Of a stretch of 64,000 nucleotides of DNA, positions 15,737 to 23,209 are shown piece after piece. Under the pieces are notes generated by a model. The model was not told the origin of the DNA. It did no database searches and saw only the letters and a program-made list of their open reading frames with translations. Source of the stretch: Catellatospora vulcania. Its GTDB lineage: Bacteria; Actinomycetota; Actinomycetes; Mycobacteriales; Micromonosporaceae. The position numbers and the translations under genes are program-made. The DNA lies in the NCBI RefSeq assembly GCF_009720385.1, contig NZ_ML769308.1, forward strand, positions 154,256 to 218,255, in the 5' to 3' direction. Position 1 is the first letter of the stretch; the number at the start of each line of letters is the position of its first letter.

Positions 15737-17371
15737 TCAGCCGCGTTCGAGGATCAGCAGGTTCTGCGCGGTGACCACGGCGACGGCGAGGGTCTTGTAG
15801 CCGACCTCGTCGAACAGCACCGTCATCCGGTCCTTCTCGTAGCCGAGCACCATGCCGGTGCCCCAGTCCGCGTGGCGCACCGTGCTGTGCAGCGGGTACG
15901 GCACGTCCTCGGACAGCACCTCCGAGGTGCCCTCGTGGCAGCTGTCGCAGTGCCCGCAGGGCTGGTTGAGCTGCTCGCCGAAGTAGCCCAGCAGCGCCTG
16001 CACCCGGCAGCCGCGCATCTCGGCGAACCGGCGCATCATGTCGGTGCGCGAGCGCTGGCCCGCCTGGTACCGCCCGTGTTCGGCGATCGCGTCGCGGGCC
16101 GCCTGGTCGGGCAGCGGCGCGAAGCGCGGCACGCTCAGCTCGCCCTTGACGCCGGTGGCCACCGCGCCGACCTGCTCCAGCAGGCTCAGGTGCGCGGCGA
16201 GCTTGCGGGCGTTGTAGCCGGTGGTCTTGGCCAGCGCGGTCTTGGAGACCGGACCGCTGTGCAGGGCGGCGGCGACGGTGCGCAGCTCGGCGAGGTCGGG
16301 CGCGCCGCCGTTGAAGAAGCGTTGCAGGGCCACGTCCTCGGCCCGGTGCAGCAGCAGCGCGTGCGCGGGGTCGCCGTCGCGGCCGGCCCGGCCGATCTCC
16401 TGCAGGTAGCTGTCGGGGGAGTCCGGCAGCGCCATGTGCACGACGAAGCGGATGTTGGGCTTGTCGATGCCCATGCCGAACGCCGACGTGGCGACCATGA
16501 TCGGCACCCGGTCGGCGAGGAACGCCTCGTGCGCCCGCGAGCGCACCCCGGACGACATGCCCCCGTGGTAGGCCGTGGCCTCGTAGCCCGCGTCGGTGAG
16601 CCGCTGGGCGAGCTCCTCGGCGGCGCGCCGGGTCGGCACGTACACGATGCCCGGCGGGGTGGCCTCCTCCAGCAGCTTGAGCAGCCGCCGCCAGCGGTAG
16701 TCCTCACTGGGGCAGTGGGTGGCCTCCAGGAACAGGTTGGGCCGGTCCAGCCCGGTCAGCACCACCTTGGGCTTGCGCAGCCCGAGCCGGGCGATGATGT
16801 CCTCGCGCATCGGCGGCGACGCGGTGGCGGTCAGCGCCACCACCGGCGGGCGGCCCAGGCCCCGGATCAGGTGCCCGATGGTGAGGTAGTCGGGCCGGAA
16901 GTCGTGGCCCCACGACGAGATGCAGTGCGCCTCGTCCACCGCGACCAGCGCGGGTCGCAGCGCCTTCACCTCGGCCATCCGCTCCGGCGAGCTGAGCTGC
17001 TCCGGCGTGATGAACAGGAACCGGGCCGTGCCCGCGCGCAGCTCCTGCAGGGCCGCGGCCTGCCTGGCGGGGGTCTCCGCGGAGCTGATCCGCACCGCGC
17101 GCAGGGCCGGGTTGCCCCGGTCGTTGAGGTTGGCGATCTGGTCCTGCTGCAGTGCCAGCAGCGGCGAGATCACCACCGTCGGTCCCTTCAGGAGGGACGC
17201 GGTGACCTGGTAGACGGCCGACTTTCCGCCGCCGGTGGGCAGCACCACCACCGCGTCGCGGCCGCGCAGCAGGGCGCGCATGGCGTCCAGCTGCGCGGGC
17301 CGCAACCGGTTCCAGCCGAAGTGGTCGCGGGCGGCGCGGCGCAGGCGCAGGGAGCGGAATAAGAACATCAT
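15737..17371 (-). CDS. recQ: RecQ-family ATP-dependent DNA helicase
   Basis: A 544-residue SF2 helicase. Walker A is VVLPTGGGKSAVYQ, the DExH box is VAVDEAHCISSWGHDFR, motif III is ALTATASP, and motif VI is LQEIGRAGRDG. The zinc-binding region near residue 455-480 has CRVQALLGYFGE...PCGHCDSC. There is no HRDC domain; the C-terminal 55 residues (VRHADWGTGMVLGYEKD) look like the small beta domain fused to actinobacterial RecQ-like proteins. It unwinds DNA in repair. The ATG at 17371 follows TAGAGT (17379-17384, minus strand) by 7 nt, a leaderless arrangement; a GTG at 17401 is the longer alternative. Confidence 0.92.
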   Translation of the reverse strand: MMFLFRSLRLRRAARDHFGWNRLRPAQLDAMRALLRGRDAVVVLPTGGGKSAVYQVTASLLKGPTVVISPLLALQQDQIANLNDRGNPALRAVRISSAETPARQAAALQELRAGTARFLFITPEQLSSPERMAEVKALRPALVAVDEAHCISSWGHDFRPDYLTIGHLIRGLGRPPVVALTATASPPMREDIIARLGLRKPKVVLTGLDRPNLFLEATHCPSEDYRWRRLLKLLEEATPPGIVYVPTRRAAEELAQRLTDAGYEATAYHGGMSSGVRSRAHEAFLADRVPIMVATSAFGMGIDKPNIRFVVHMALPDSPDSYLQEIGRAGRDGDPAHALLLHRAEDVALQRFFNGGAPDLAELRTVAAALHSGPVSKTALAKTTGYNARKLAAHLSLLEQVGAVATGVKGELSVPRFAPLPDQAARDAIAEHGRYQAGQRSRTDMMRRFAEMRGCRVQALLGYFGEQLNQPCGHCDSCHEGTSEVLSEDVPYPLHSTVRHADWGTGMVLGYEKDRMTVLFDEVGYKTLAVAVVTAQNLLILERG

Positions 17372-17446
17372 CGCCGCGACTCTAACCAGTTCGGGCGACA
17401 CGCAAACGTCACCGGTATGCCGTCCGTAGACGCGTATGGATGAAGA

Positions 17447-17944
17447 TCAGCTGTCGACAGCGCCCGTGACCAGGTTCGCTATCGCGGCGGCGGCCTCTGG
17501 CAGATTTTCGTCACCCGGGCAGTCGGCGAAGCTGACGGTGACCGTTCTGTTGTCGCCCGTCCGATCCACGGTCACCGTGTACTGGAAGGCGTCGGCGCAC
17601 TTGGTCGGCGCGGTGGGGCGAACGGCCTCGGTCTCCAGCCGGGGATCGGCGGCGAGGGTCTGCAACTGCTCCTGCTCCGAAGTGGTCAGTTCACCCGATT
17701 TGCGGGCTCTGGCACGGTCCGTGGCGGTCCACCCGCCTGTCGGGTCGACCGTGATCTGGTCGTCGACGCCCGCGAAGCCGCCGGTGCGGTGCACGCTGAC
17801 CGACGCGGGGCTGGGTGCGGACGTCGCGCCGGGTTTCGCCGTGTCCGCCGGGGTGCCGCCGCCCACGGGCGCGCAGGCGGCGGTGAGCAGCGCCAGCGCG
17901 CCGGCGGCGGCGGTGGCCAGGAAGGCGGTGCGCAGGAAGGTCAT
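17447..17944 (-). CDS. lipoprotein with protealysin-inhibitor emfourin-like domain
   Basis: A 165-residue exported protein. MTFLRTAFLATAAAGALALL is the signal peptide and TAAC the lipobox. The mature part contains SVSVHRTGGFAGVDDQITVD followed by a short helical ELTTSEQEQLQTLA segment, which resembles the emfourin protease-inhibitor fold as I remember it. Two cysteines (KCADAF, FADCPG) may bond. If correct it would inhibit a thermolysin-like metalloprotease at the cell surface. No ribosome site precedes this ATG; an in-frame ATG at 18001 would add 19 residues before the signal peptide. Single gene. Confidence 0.6.
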   Translation of the reverse strand: MTFLRTAFLATAAAGALALLTAACAPVGGGTPADTAKPGATSAPSPASVSVHRTGGFAGVDDQITVDPTGGWTATDRARARKSGELTTSEQEQLQTLAADPRLETEAVRPTAPTKCADAFQYTVTVDRTGDNRTVTVSFADCPGDENLPEAAAAIANLVTGAVDS

Positions 17945-18104
17945 GGGTGATGGGACGGCCCGGATCGCGGGCCGGTTGCCTTGCGGCGTGGTTTCAGCCA
18001 TGTGCGCCAGTCTATGCACCCTGGTCCGCAGACCGCCGCCGCGCGGCCGTGGGGCCGACCCGCCGACCGGCTGCGATCAGCGCCGATGGCGGCCGCGGGC
18101 GAAG

Positions 18105-18773
18105 TCAACCGGGCAGGCCGGCGCGCGCCCGCAGCGCCGAGATGTCCAGCACCGTCACCGACATCCGGCTGGTGCGGATCCAGCCGGCGGCACGCAGCAC
18201 GCCCAGCGCCTTGCTGACCGCCTCCCGGGACGCGCCCACCCAGCCCGCCAGCTCGTCCTGCGACAGCGGCAGCGCGATGGCGATCACGTCGCCGTCGGGA
18301 CGGCCGAAGCGTTCGGCCAGCTCGACCAGGCGGGCCGCGACCCGGCCGGTGCTGTCCTGCGCGCCGAACTCGACCCGCTTGCGGTCGGCGTCGCGCAGGC
18401 GCTCGGTGAGCAGCCGCATCAGCAGGAACGCGACCCGGCCGTGGGCCTGCAGGTACGCCTCGAACTCCGGCAGCGGCATGACCAGCGCGGTCACCGGCTC
18501 CAGCGCGGTCAGCGTCGCCGAACGCGGGGCACGGTCCACCGCGGACAGCTCGCCCAGCAGCGCGCCCGGCCCGCGTACGGCGAGCACGACTTCGCCGCCC
18601 GCGGCGGTGTGCGAGGACGCCTTGACCCGCCCGGCGCGCAGCATGGCGACCCAGTCCGAGCGGTCCGCCTCCCGGCACAGCACCTCGCCGCGGCTCCACC
18701 GGCGCAGCGCGCTGCGCCGGGTGAACTGCTCCTGCTCGGCGGGAGTCAGCAAGCTCCAGAAGTCCCCGCTCAC
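18105..18773 (-). CDS. Crp/Fnr-family transcriptional regulator
   Basis: A 222-residue regulator with an N-terminal cyclic-nucleotide-binding barrel (GEVLCREADRSDWVAML, then GPGALLGELSAVDRAPRSATLTAL, the phosphate-binding cassette with Glu and Arg-Ser-Ala) and a C-terminal winged helix (ALPLSQDELAGWVGASREAVSKALGVLR). The conserved RSA-type cassette suggests real cAMP or cGMP binding. Its GTG overlaps the stop of the upstream cyclase gene by 4 nt, so the protein that would make the ligand and the protein that would sense it are translationally coupled. Confidence 0.92.
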   Translation of the reverse strand: MSGDFWSLLTPAEQEQFTRRSALRRWSRGEVLCREADRSDWVAMLRAGRVKASSHTAAGGEVVLAVRGPGALLGELSAVDRAPRSATLTALEPVTALVMPLPEFEAYLQAHGRVAFLLMRLLTERLRDADRKRVEFGAQDSTGRVAARLVELAERFGRPDGDVIAIALPLSQDELAGWVGASREAVSKALGVLRAAGWIRTSRMSVTVLDISALRARAGLPG

Positions 18774-20488
18774 GCCTTCTCCTCGCTGCGCTCGCCGACA
18801 TGGGTGCGGGCCCGAGCGACGTGCATCCCGGTGACGGCGTAGGCCCGCACCGTGGCGATCCGGCCCTTGACCGGCAGGTCGCCCAGCGGCGCGGCGGTGA
18901 TCGCGTCCCCGGCGGCCAGCCGGGTCGCCTCGCCGATGACGACCTGGCCGGGCTCGGCGAGGGTCTGCAGGCGGGCGGCGACGTTGACGGCGTCGCCCAT
19001 CGCGTTGAAGCCGCGCAGCTGCTCGCTGCCGATGTTGCCGACCAGCGCCGGGCCGGTGTTCGCGCCGACCCGGAACCGCGGCCAGTCGGGGTGCCCGGCG
19101 GCAATCTCGTCGACGCCGCGCTGCATCGCCAGCGCGGCCCGTACCGCCCGCAGCGCGTGGTCGGGCTGCCGCGCCGGGGCGTTGAACAGCGCCAGCAGGG
19201 CGTCGCCGACGAACTGCACCACGGTGCCGCCGTTGTCGAGAATGGCCGGGACGGCGACGCCGTGGTAGCGGTTGAGCATCCGTACGATCTCGGCCGGCTC
19301 GACGCCTTCGGAGAACGTGGTGAAGCCGCGCAGGTCGGCGAAGAGCGCGGTCACCTCGACCACCTCGCCGCCGAGCGCGGCCTGGTCCGGGTCGGCCAGC
19401 AGCGCGGCCGCCACGTCCGGCGACAGGTAGTGCCGGAACAGGGTGCCCAGCGTGCGTGACACCTCCCGCTCGGCGGACAGGGCCGCGGCAGCCCGGTCCA
19501 GCACCGCGGTCTGGCCCTCGGTCAGCCCGAACCGCTCGGCCAGCCGGGCGGCGACCGGCCCCGCGGCTGCCCCGGTGCGCTCGCGCTCCTGCAGCGCGGT
19601 GACCAGTTCTTCCAGGGCTGCGCCGTATTCGGCGCGGATCGCGCGGGCGGTCTGGTCCAGGGTGATCGCGTCGAACAGGCCCGCGCTGCCGCCCTCGCGG
19701 CCGTACTGCACGTAGGCGCTGTAGGCGACGAAGCCGAACGCGAACGCCAGCAGCAGGTGCCACTCCCACCAGGACAGCTGCCACTTGTACGCCAGCAGCA
19801 CCGCCACGCTCGACTCGGCCAGCAGGGTGAACGCGGTGACGATGCTGATCAGCATGGCGGCGGGCTTGCGCCGGTGCATGGCGAAGTAGCGCAGCGCGGC
19901 GACCAGGTACAGCACGACCGTGGCCGCGGTGACCCAGGCCATCGCGCCCTGCACGTCGCGCGGGCCGGGCCGGGCGCTCAGCGGCGGCAGGTCCAGCAGC
20001 TCGACCACGCCCCAGCCCAGGATCAGGGCCCACAGCCCGGCCTGGAGCCACAGGCGGGCGCGCAGCACCGCCGCACCCCGCGCGCCCTCCAGCGGCAGCG
20101 ACGAGACCAGCGCGAACACCGCCGCGACGGCGAGACCCACCGGCTGTGACAGGTCGAAGCCGACGGAGGCGTGGTGCACCAGCACGCCGGGCGTGGCCAG
20201 CGCGTGCAGCAGCAGGAACCCGGCGCTGGCCAGGAACGCCAGCGACACCAGCAGCAGCCGCGCGTCGGCCCGCCGGCGCGCCACGGCGGAGATCCGGATG
20301 CCCAGCACCACGTTCACCGCGGCGACCACCAGCACCAGCCAGAAGTGGCTGTGCGAGTCGTGCCAGGAGATGTCCGCGCCGGGCACGGCCAGCAGCAGCC
20401 ACAGCCCCGCCATCGGCAGCGCCAGGTGCAGCAGCCAGACCAGGGCGCGCACCGGCTGGACGGCGGGGGACAGGAAGGGCCGCGACAC
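18770..20488 (-). CDS. membrane class III nucleotide cyclase
   Basis: A 572-residue protein with 7-8 membrane helices (residues 15-270), a linker with a predicted helix, and a C-terminal class III cyclase domain. Metal-binding aspartates lie in ALFADLRGFTTFSE and QFVGDALLALF, and the transition-state Asn/Arg pair in GDAVNVAARLQ. The purine-selecting lysine usually found in a K-F-[IV]-G-D context is Gln here (VVQFVGD), so nucleotide preference is unclear. The GTG start lies 6 nt after TAGGGT (20495-20500, minus strand), indicating a leaderless transcript. Followed by the overlapping Crp-family gene. Confidence 0.9.
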   Translation of the reverse strand: MSRPFLSPAVQPVRALVWLLHLALPMAGLWLLLAVPGADISWHDSHSHFWLVLVVAAVNVVLGIRISAVARRRADARLLLVSLAFLASAGFLLLHALATPGVLVHHASVGFDLSQPVGLAVAAVFALVSSLPLEGARGAAVLRARLWLQAGLWALILGWGVVELLDLPPLSARPGPRDVQGAMAWVTAATVVLYLVAALRYFAMHRRKPAAMLISIVTAFTLLAESSVAVLLAYKWQLSWWEWHLLLAFAFGFVAYSAYVQYGREGGSAGLFDAITLDQTARAIRAEYGAALEELVTALQERERTGAAAGPVAARLAERFGLTEGQTAVLDRAAAALSAEREVSRTLGTLFRHYLSPDVAAALLADPDQAALGGEVVEVTALFADLRGFTTFSEGVEPAEIVRMLNRYHGVAVPAILDNGGTVVQFVGDALLALFNAPARQPDHALRAVRAALAMQRGVDEIAAGHPDWPRFRVGANTGPALVGNIGSEQLRGFNAMGDAVNVAARLQTLAEPGQVVIGEATRLAAGDAITAAPLGDLPVKGRIATVRAYAVTGMHVARARTHVGERSEEKA

Positions 20489-20625
20489 GCCGACACCCTA
20501 CGCCCGCCGGGACCGTCGCAGCACTGTCGCGAATCCGCTGTGTGGACTAGTACGCAGACTCCCGCCCGCGCACGCGGTTGGCTGGACCCGTCGCCGGTGT
20601 TGTCCGGCGGCGTTAGGAGCTGACC

Positions 20626-21309
20626 ATGAAGCGCAACGGGCCTCTCATCACCCTGCTGGCCGGACTCGCGCTGGCGGCCGTGCTGATCACCGTGAACCTG
20701 ACGGTCACCGCACGCGGCGGCGGCGACCCGGACCCGGCCGGGTTCGGCGCCGCGCCGGCCACGACCGCGCCCGCGGCGTCCGCGCCGCCCTCGGCCGCGC
20801 CGTCGGCGGAGGCGTCCGCGGCACCCGTGGCCAAGGTGAACGCGACCTGGGCGGGCACCGTGGACGGCGGCGGCGCGACGATCGCGATCGCGGTCACCGA
20901 CGGCGTCGCGGTGGCGTACCTGTGTGACGGCAAGAAGGCCGAGGTGTGGCTGCAGGGCACCGCCGCGGCCGGCAAGCTCGCGCTGACCGGCAAGAACGGC
21001 GCCAAGCTCACCGGCACCTTCGGCGGCGGCAAGGCCACCGGCACGGTCACCGCGAACGGCCGCAAGTGGACCTTCACCGTCAAGGCGGTCGCCAAGCCGT
21101 CCGGCCTCTACCGCGCCACCGCGACCGTACGCAACGCCAAGGTCGTCGGCGGCTGGATCGTGCTGCCCGACGGCCGCCAGGTCGGTGTCGTCACCGTCGA
21201 CGACGTGCCGCAGCCCGCACCCGCGATCGACCCCGGCACCGGCGCGGTCACCGTCGAGGGCGCGGCACTGACCGCCGCACCCGTCACCGGCGCCCTTTCC
21301 GGCAACTGA
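20626..21309 (+). CDS. membrane-anchored hypothetical protein
   Basis: A 227-residue protein with one N-terminal membrane segment (about residues 7-27), then a Pro/Ala/Ser linker (residues 40-70) and a beta-rich extracytoplasmic domain (residues 75-190) with Gly-rich repeats such as GTFGGGKATGTVTANGRKWTF. I do not recognise the domain. AGGAG precedes the ATG. It leads a three-gene operon with a b561-like membrane protein and a Rieske protein, so a role in an envelope redox complex is possible. Confidence 0.75.
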   Translation: MKRNGPLITLLAGLALAAVLITVNLTVTARGGGDPDPAGFGAAPATTAPAASAPPSAAPSAEASAAPVAKVNATWAGTVDGGGATIAIAVTDGVAVAYLCDGKKAEVWLQGTAAAGKLALTGKNGAKLTGTFGGGKATGTVTANGRKWTFTVKAVAKPSGLYRATATVRNAKVVGGWIVLPDGRQVGVVTVDDVPQPAPAIDPGTGAVTVEGAALTAAPVTGALSGN

Positions 21310-21364
21310 GGGCAGGCCGCGACATGGACCGACAATTCGTCGACGAGCGCACCGAGGAGAAGGC

Positions 21365-21919
21365 ATGAGCGAGACCACGAGACGCGCCAGGGTCTCGGCG
21401 ACCGGGCTGTACGTGCCGCTGCTGCTCGGCGCGGTGGTGACGGTGACCCTGGGCGTGTACGGCAGCGTGCACACGCCGACCGGGATCGCGGTGAACGTGG
21501 CCGGGTTCTCCGGCCCGCAGACGGTGAAGGTCTGGCTGGCCAGCGGGGCGGCGCTGCTCGCGCTGGTGCAGCTGGTCAGCGCGTTCGCGATGTGGGGCAA
21601 GTTCGGCGAGCACGTGCCGTCCTGGATCGGGCCGCTGCACCGCTGGTCGGGCCGGATCGCATTCCTGCTGACCGTGCCCGTGGCAGTGCACTGCCTGTAC
21701 GCGCTGGGTTTCGCCACCTACGACACCCGCACCCTGGCCCACTCGCTGCTGGGCTGCTTCTTCTTCGGCGCGTTCACGGTGAAGATGCTCAGCCTGCCCA
21801 AGCGCGGGCTGCCCGGCTGGACCCTGCCGCTACTGGGTGGAGCGGTGTTCACCCTCCTGATGGGACTGTGGCTGACCTCGTCCTTCTGGTACTTCACCAC
21901 GATCGGGGTGCGTTTCTGA
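21365..21919 (+). CDS. DUF6529-like four-helix membrane protein (cytochrome b561-like)
   Basis: A 184-residue protein with about five hydrophobic segments. Histidines fall in or next to membrane helices: GPLHRWSGRIAF, VPVAVHCLYAL and LAHSLLGCFFFG. Such spacing could ligate heme b as in cytochrome b561 or ferric-reductase-like domains. The ATG is preceded by GAGGAGAAGGC. Its stop overlaps the ATG of the Rieske gene (TGATG), strongly suggesting an electron-transfer pair. Heme binding is inferred from histidine placement only. Confidence 0.75.
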   Translation: MSETTRRARVSATGLYVPLLLGAVVTVTLGVYGSVHTPTGIAVNVAGFSGPQTVKVWLASGAALLALVQLVSAFAMWGKFGEHVPSWIGPLHRWSGRIAFLLTVPVAVHCLYALGFATYDTRTLAHSLLGCFFFGAFTVKMLSLPKRGLPGWTLPLLGGAVFTLLMGLWLTSSFWYFTTIGVRF

Positions 21920-22479
21920 TGACCGGGGAGACCGAGATGCACGACGTCGCGACCACCGTCGCCTGCGCGGCCGGCTGTGCCTCGCGGCGGGCCGTGCTGG
22001 CCGGCGCGGTCGGTGCGGCCGCACTGCTGGCGGGCTGCCAGACCTACGGCGAGAACACCACCGCGGAGCCGCTGCCCGAGCCCGCCCCGGCCACGACCGG
22101 CCCGGCTGACCCCGCCCCGGGCACCACCGGCCCCGGCGACCCGGCCCCCGGCACGACCGGCCCCGGGGCGACCGCCGCGGCTCCACCGGCTGCCAAACCA
22201 CTGGTCGAAACGGCCAACGTGCCGGTCGGCGGCGGCGTCGTGCTCGAAGCCGAACGCCTGGTCGTCACCCAGCCGCAGGCCGGCGTCTTCAAAGCTTTCT
22301 CCGCCGTCTGCACCCACCAGGGCTGCATCGTGACCAGCATCAGCAACGGCGTCATCGAATGCGGCTGCCACGGCAGCCGCTTCCGCGCCACCGACGGTTC
22401 CGTCGCCGGCGGCCCGGCGAACCGCCCGCTGCGCGAAATCCGCGTCAAATCCGACGCCACCGGCGTCTACCGCACCTGA
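21919..22479 (+). CDS. Rieske [2Fe-2S] lipoprotein
   Basis: A 186-residue protein. The N-terminus has a twin arginine (CASRRAVLAGAVGAAALL) and a lipobox, LAGC, near residue 39, so Tat export of a folded, lipid-anchored protein is plausible. Residues 48-85 are a TTGPGDPAPG-type repeat linker. The C-terminal domain has both cluster motifs, CTHQGC and CGCHGSRF. It would carry electrons outside the membrane, probably with the overlapping b561-like gene. An in-frame ATG at 21937 is an alternative start. A family-A repeat follows the stop. Confidence 0.9.
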   Translation: MTGETEMHDVATTVACAAGCASRRAVLAGAVGAAALLAGCQTYGENTTAEPLPEPAPATTGPADPAPGTTGPGDPAPGTTGPGATAAAPPAAKPLVETANVPVGGGVVLEAERLVVTQPQAGVFKAFSAVCTHQGCIVTSISNGVIECGCHGSRFRATDGSVAGGPANRPLREIRVKSDATGVYRT

Positions 22480-22486
22480 CGTAGCC

Positions 22487-22540
22487 GAAGGAAGGGCACC
22501 TTCTTATCGTTATTCGTAGAAGAAGGTGCCCTTCTTAACG
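22487..22540. repeat. intergenic inverted repeat family A, copy A1
   Basis: A perfect 15-bp stem, GAAGGGCACCTTCTT (22491-22505) with AAGAAGGTGCCCTTC (22520-22534), around a 14-nt AT-rich loop. Each arm is itself nearly palindromic (GAAGG-GCA-CCTTC). It lies 7 nt past the Rieske stop. Related copies occur at 26085-26135, 32511-32558 and 43475-43526. Confidence 0.85.
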
Positions 22541-22551
22541 CGAGGGATGTG

Positions 22552-23055
22552 ATGAGCTTCAGCTACGCCGAGGTCGGGGCCACGCGGGACGGCGACCTGC
22601 CGCGCGGGTACCACCATCTGCGGTACCGCACCCGCATTGGCGACGCGTCGGTGATGGCTGCCGCCGCGGAGGCGGTGCTGACGTTCGCGCCGCAGCGCGC
22701 GGTCGGGGTGCGCATCACCGCCGACGGGCCCCGCGCGGTCGAAGGGCTCGCGGTCACCTCCGGCCTCGGCGCCGGCTCGCTGCGCATCCCCGCACCCTGC
22801 CTGGTGGTATGGGTGGAGGACGGCCCGCAGCGCGCCGGGTTCGCCTACGGCACCCTGCCCGGCCACCCCGAAAGCGGCGAGGAGGCCTTCCTCGTCGAGC
22901 TGATCAACGGATCCGTGTGGTACTCGGTGATCGCGTTCAGCCGCCCCGCCCGCTGGTACACCCGAGCGGCCGGCCCGATCGTCATCGCCTTCCAGCACGC
23001 CTACGCCCGCCTCCTCGCCCGCGCCCTCCGCCGCCTGGTCCTGCCCCGCGCCTGA
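22552..23055 (+). CDS. DUF1990 family protein
   Basis: A 167-residue protein matching my memory of DUF1990: SYAEVGATRDGDLPRGYHHLRY near the N-terminus, a central VVWVEDGPQRAGFAYGTLPGHP, then GEEAFLVEL and a C-terminal FSRPARWYTRAAGPIVIAFQHAYARLL. Members have a START/Bet v1-like fold without an assigned reaction. ATG at 22552 follows GAGGG; a GTG at 22549 is one codon longer. Single gene between repeats A1 and B1. Confidence 0.8.
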   Translation: MSFSYAEVGATRDGDLPRGYHHLRYRTRIGDASVMAAAAEAVLTFAPQRAVGVRITADGPRAVEGLAVTSGLGAGSLRIPAPCLVVWVEDGPQRAGFAYGTLPGHPESGEEAFLVELINGSVWYSVIAFSRPARWYTRAAGPIVIAFQHAYARLLARALRRLVLPRA

Positions 23056-23076
23056 CGCCCGCGCCGCGATTCGGTC

Positions 23077-23139
23077 TGCAGTTTCGGGGAAACTGCACCC
23101 ACTGGGCCTGGCATACCTGCAATTTCCCCGAAACTGCAG
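23077..23139. repeat. intergenic inverted repeat family B, copy B1
   Basis: Two facing units, GCAGTTTCGGGGAAACTGC (23078-23096) and GCAATTTCCCCGAAACTGC (23119-23137). Each unit can fold by itself (GCAGTTTC/GAAACTGC) and the pair can form a longer hairpin. Copy B2 is at 44827-44887 with the same layout. Confidence 0.8.
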
Positions 23140-23169
23140 TGGCCGCGGGCCCGCCTCGGGACGGACGGC

Positions 23170-23200
23170 GGCCACGCCCGGTAGGGAGCCGGGCGTGGCC
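23170..23200. terminator. hairpin terminator
   Basis: A perfect 12-bp stem, GGCCACGCCCGG with CCGGGCGTGGCC, around TAGGGAG. It lies 9 nt beyond the stop of the minus-strand secreted protein and probably serves both convergent genes. Confidence 0.8.
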
Positions 23201-23209
23201 GCGGGCCTG

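Noticed and set aside
23077-23139. Family B repeats as GAAAC-type regulon operators
   Set aside because: They have the opposite polarity (GTTTC-GGG-GAAAC) and sit at 3' ends or inside operons, not at the shared promoters.
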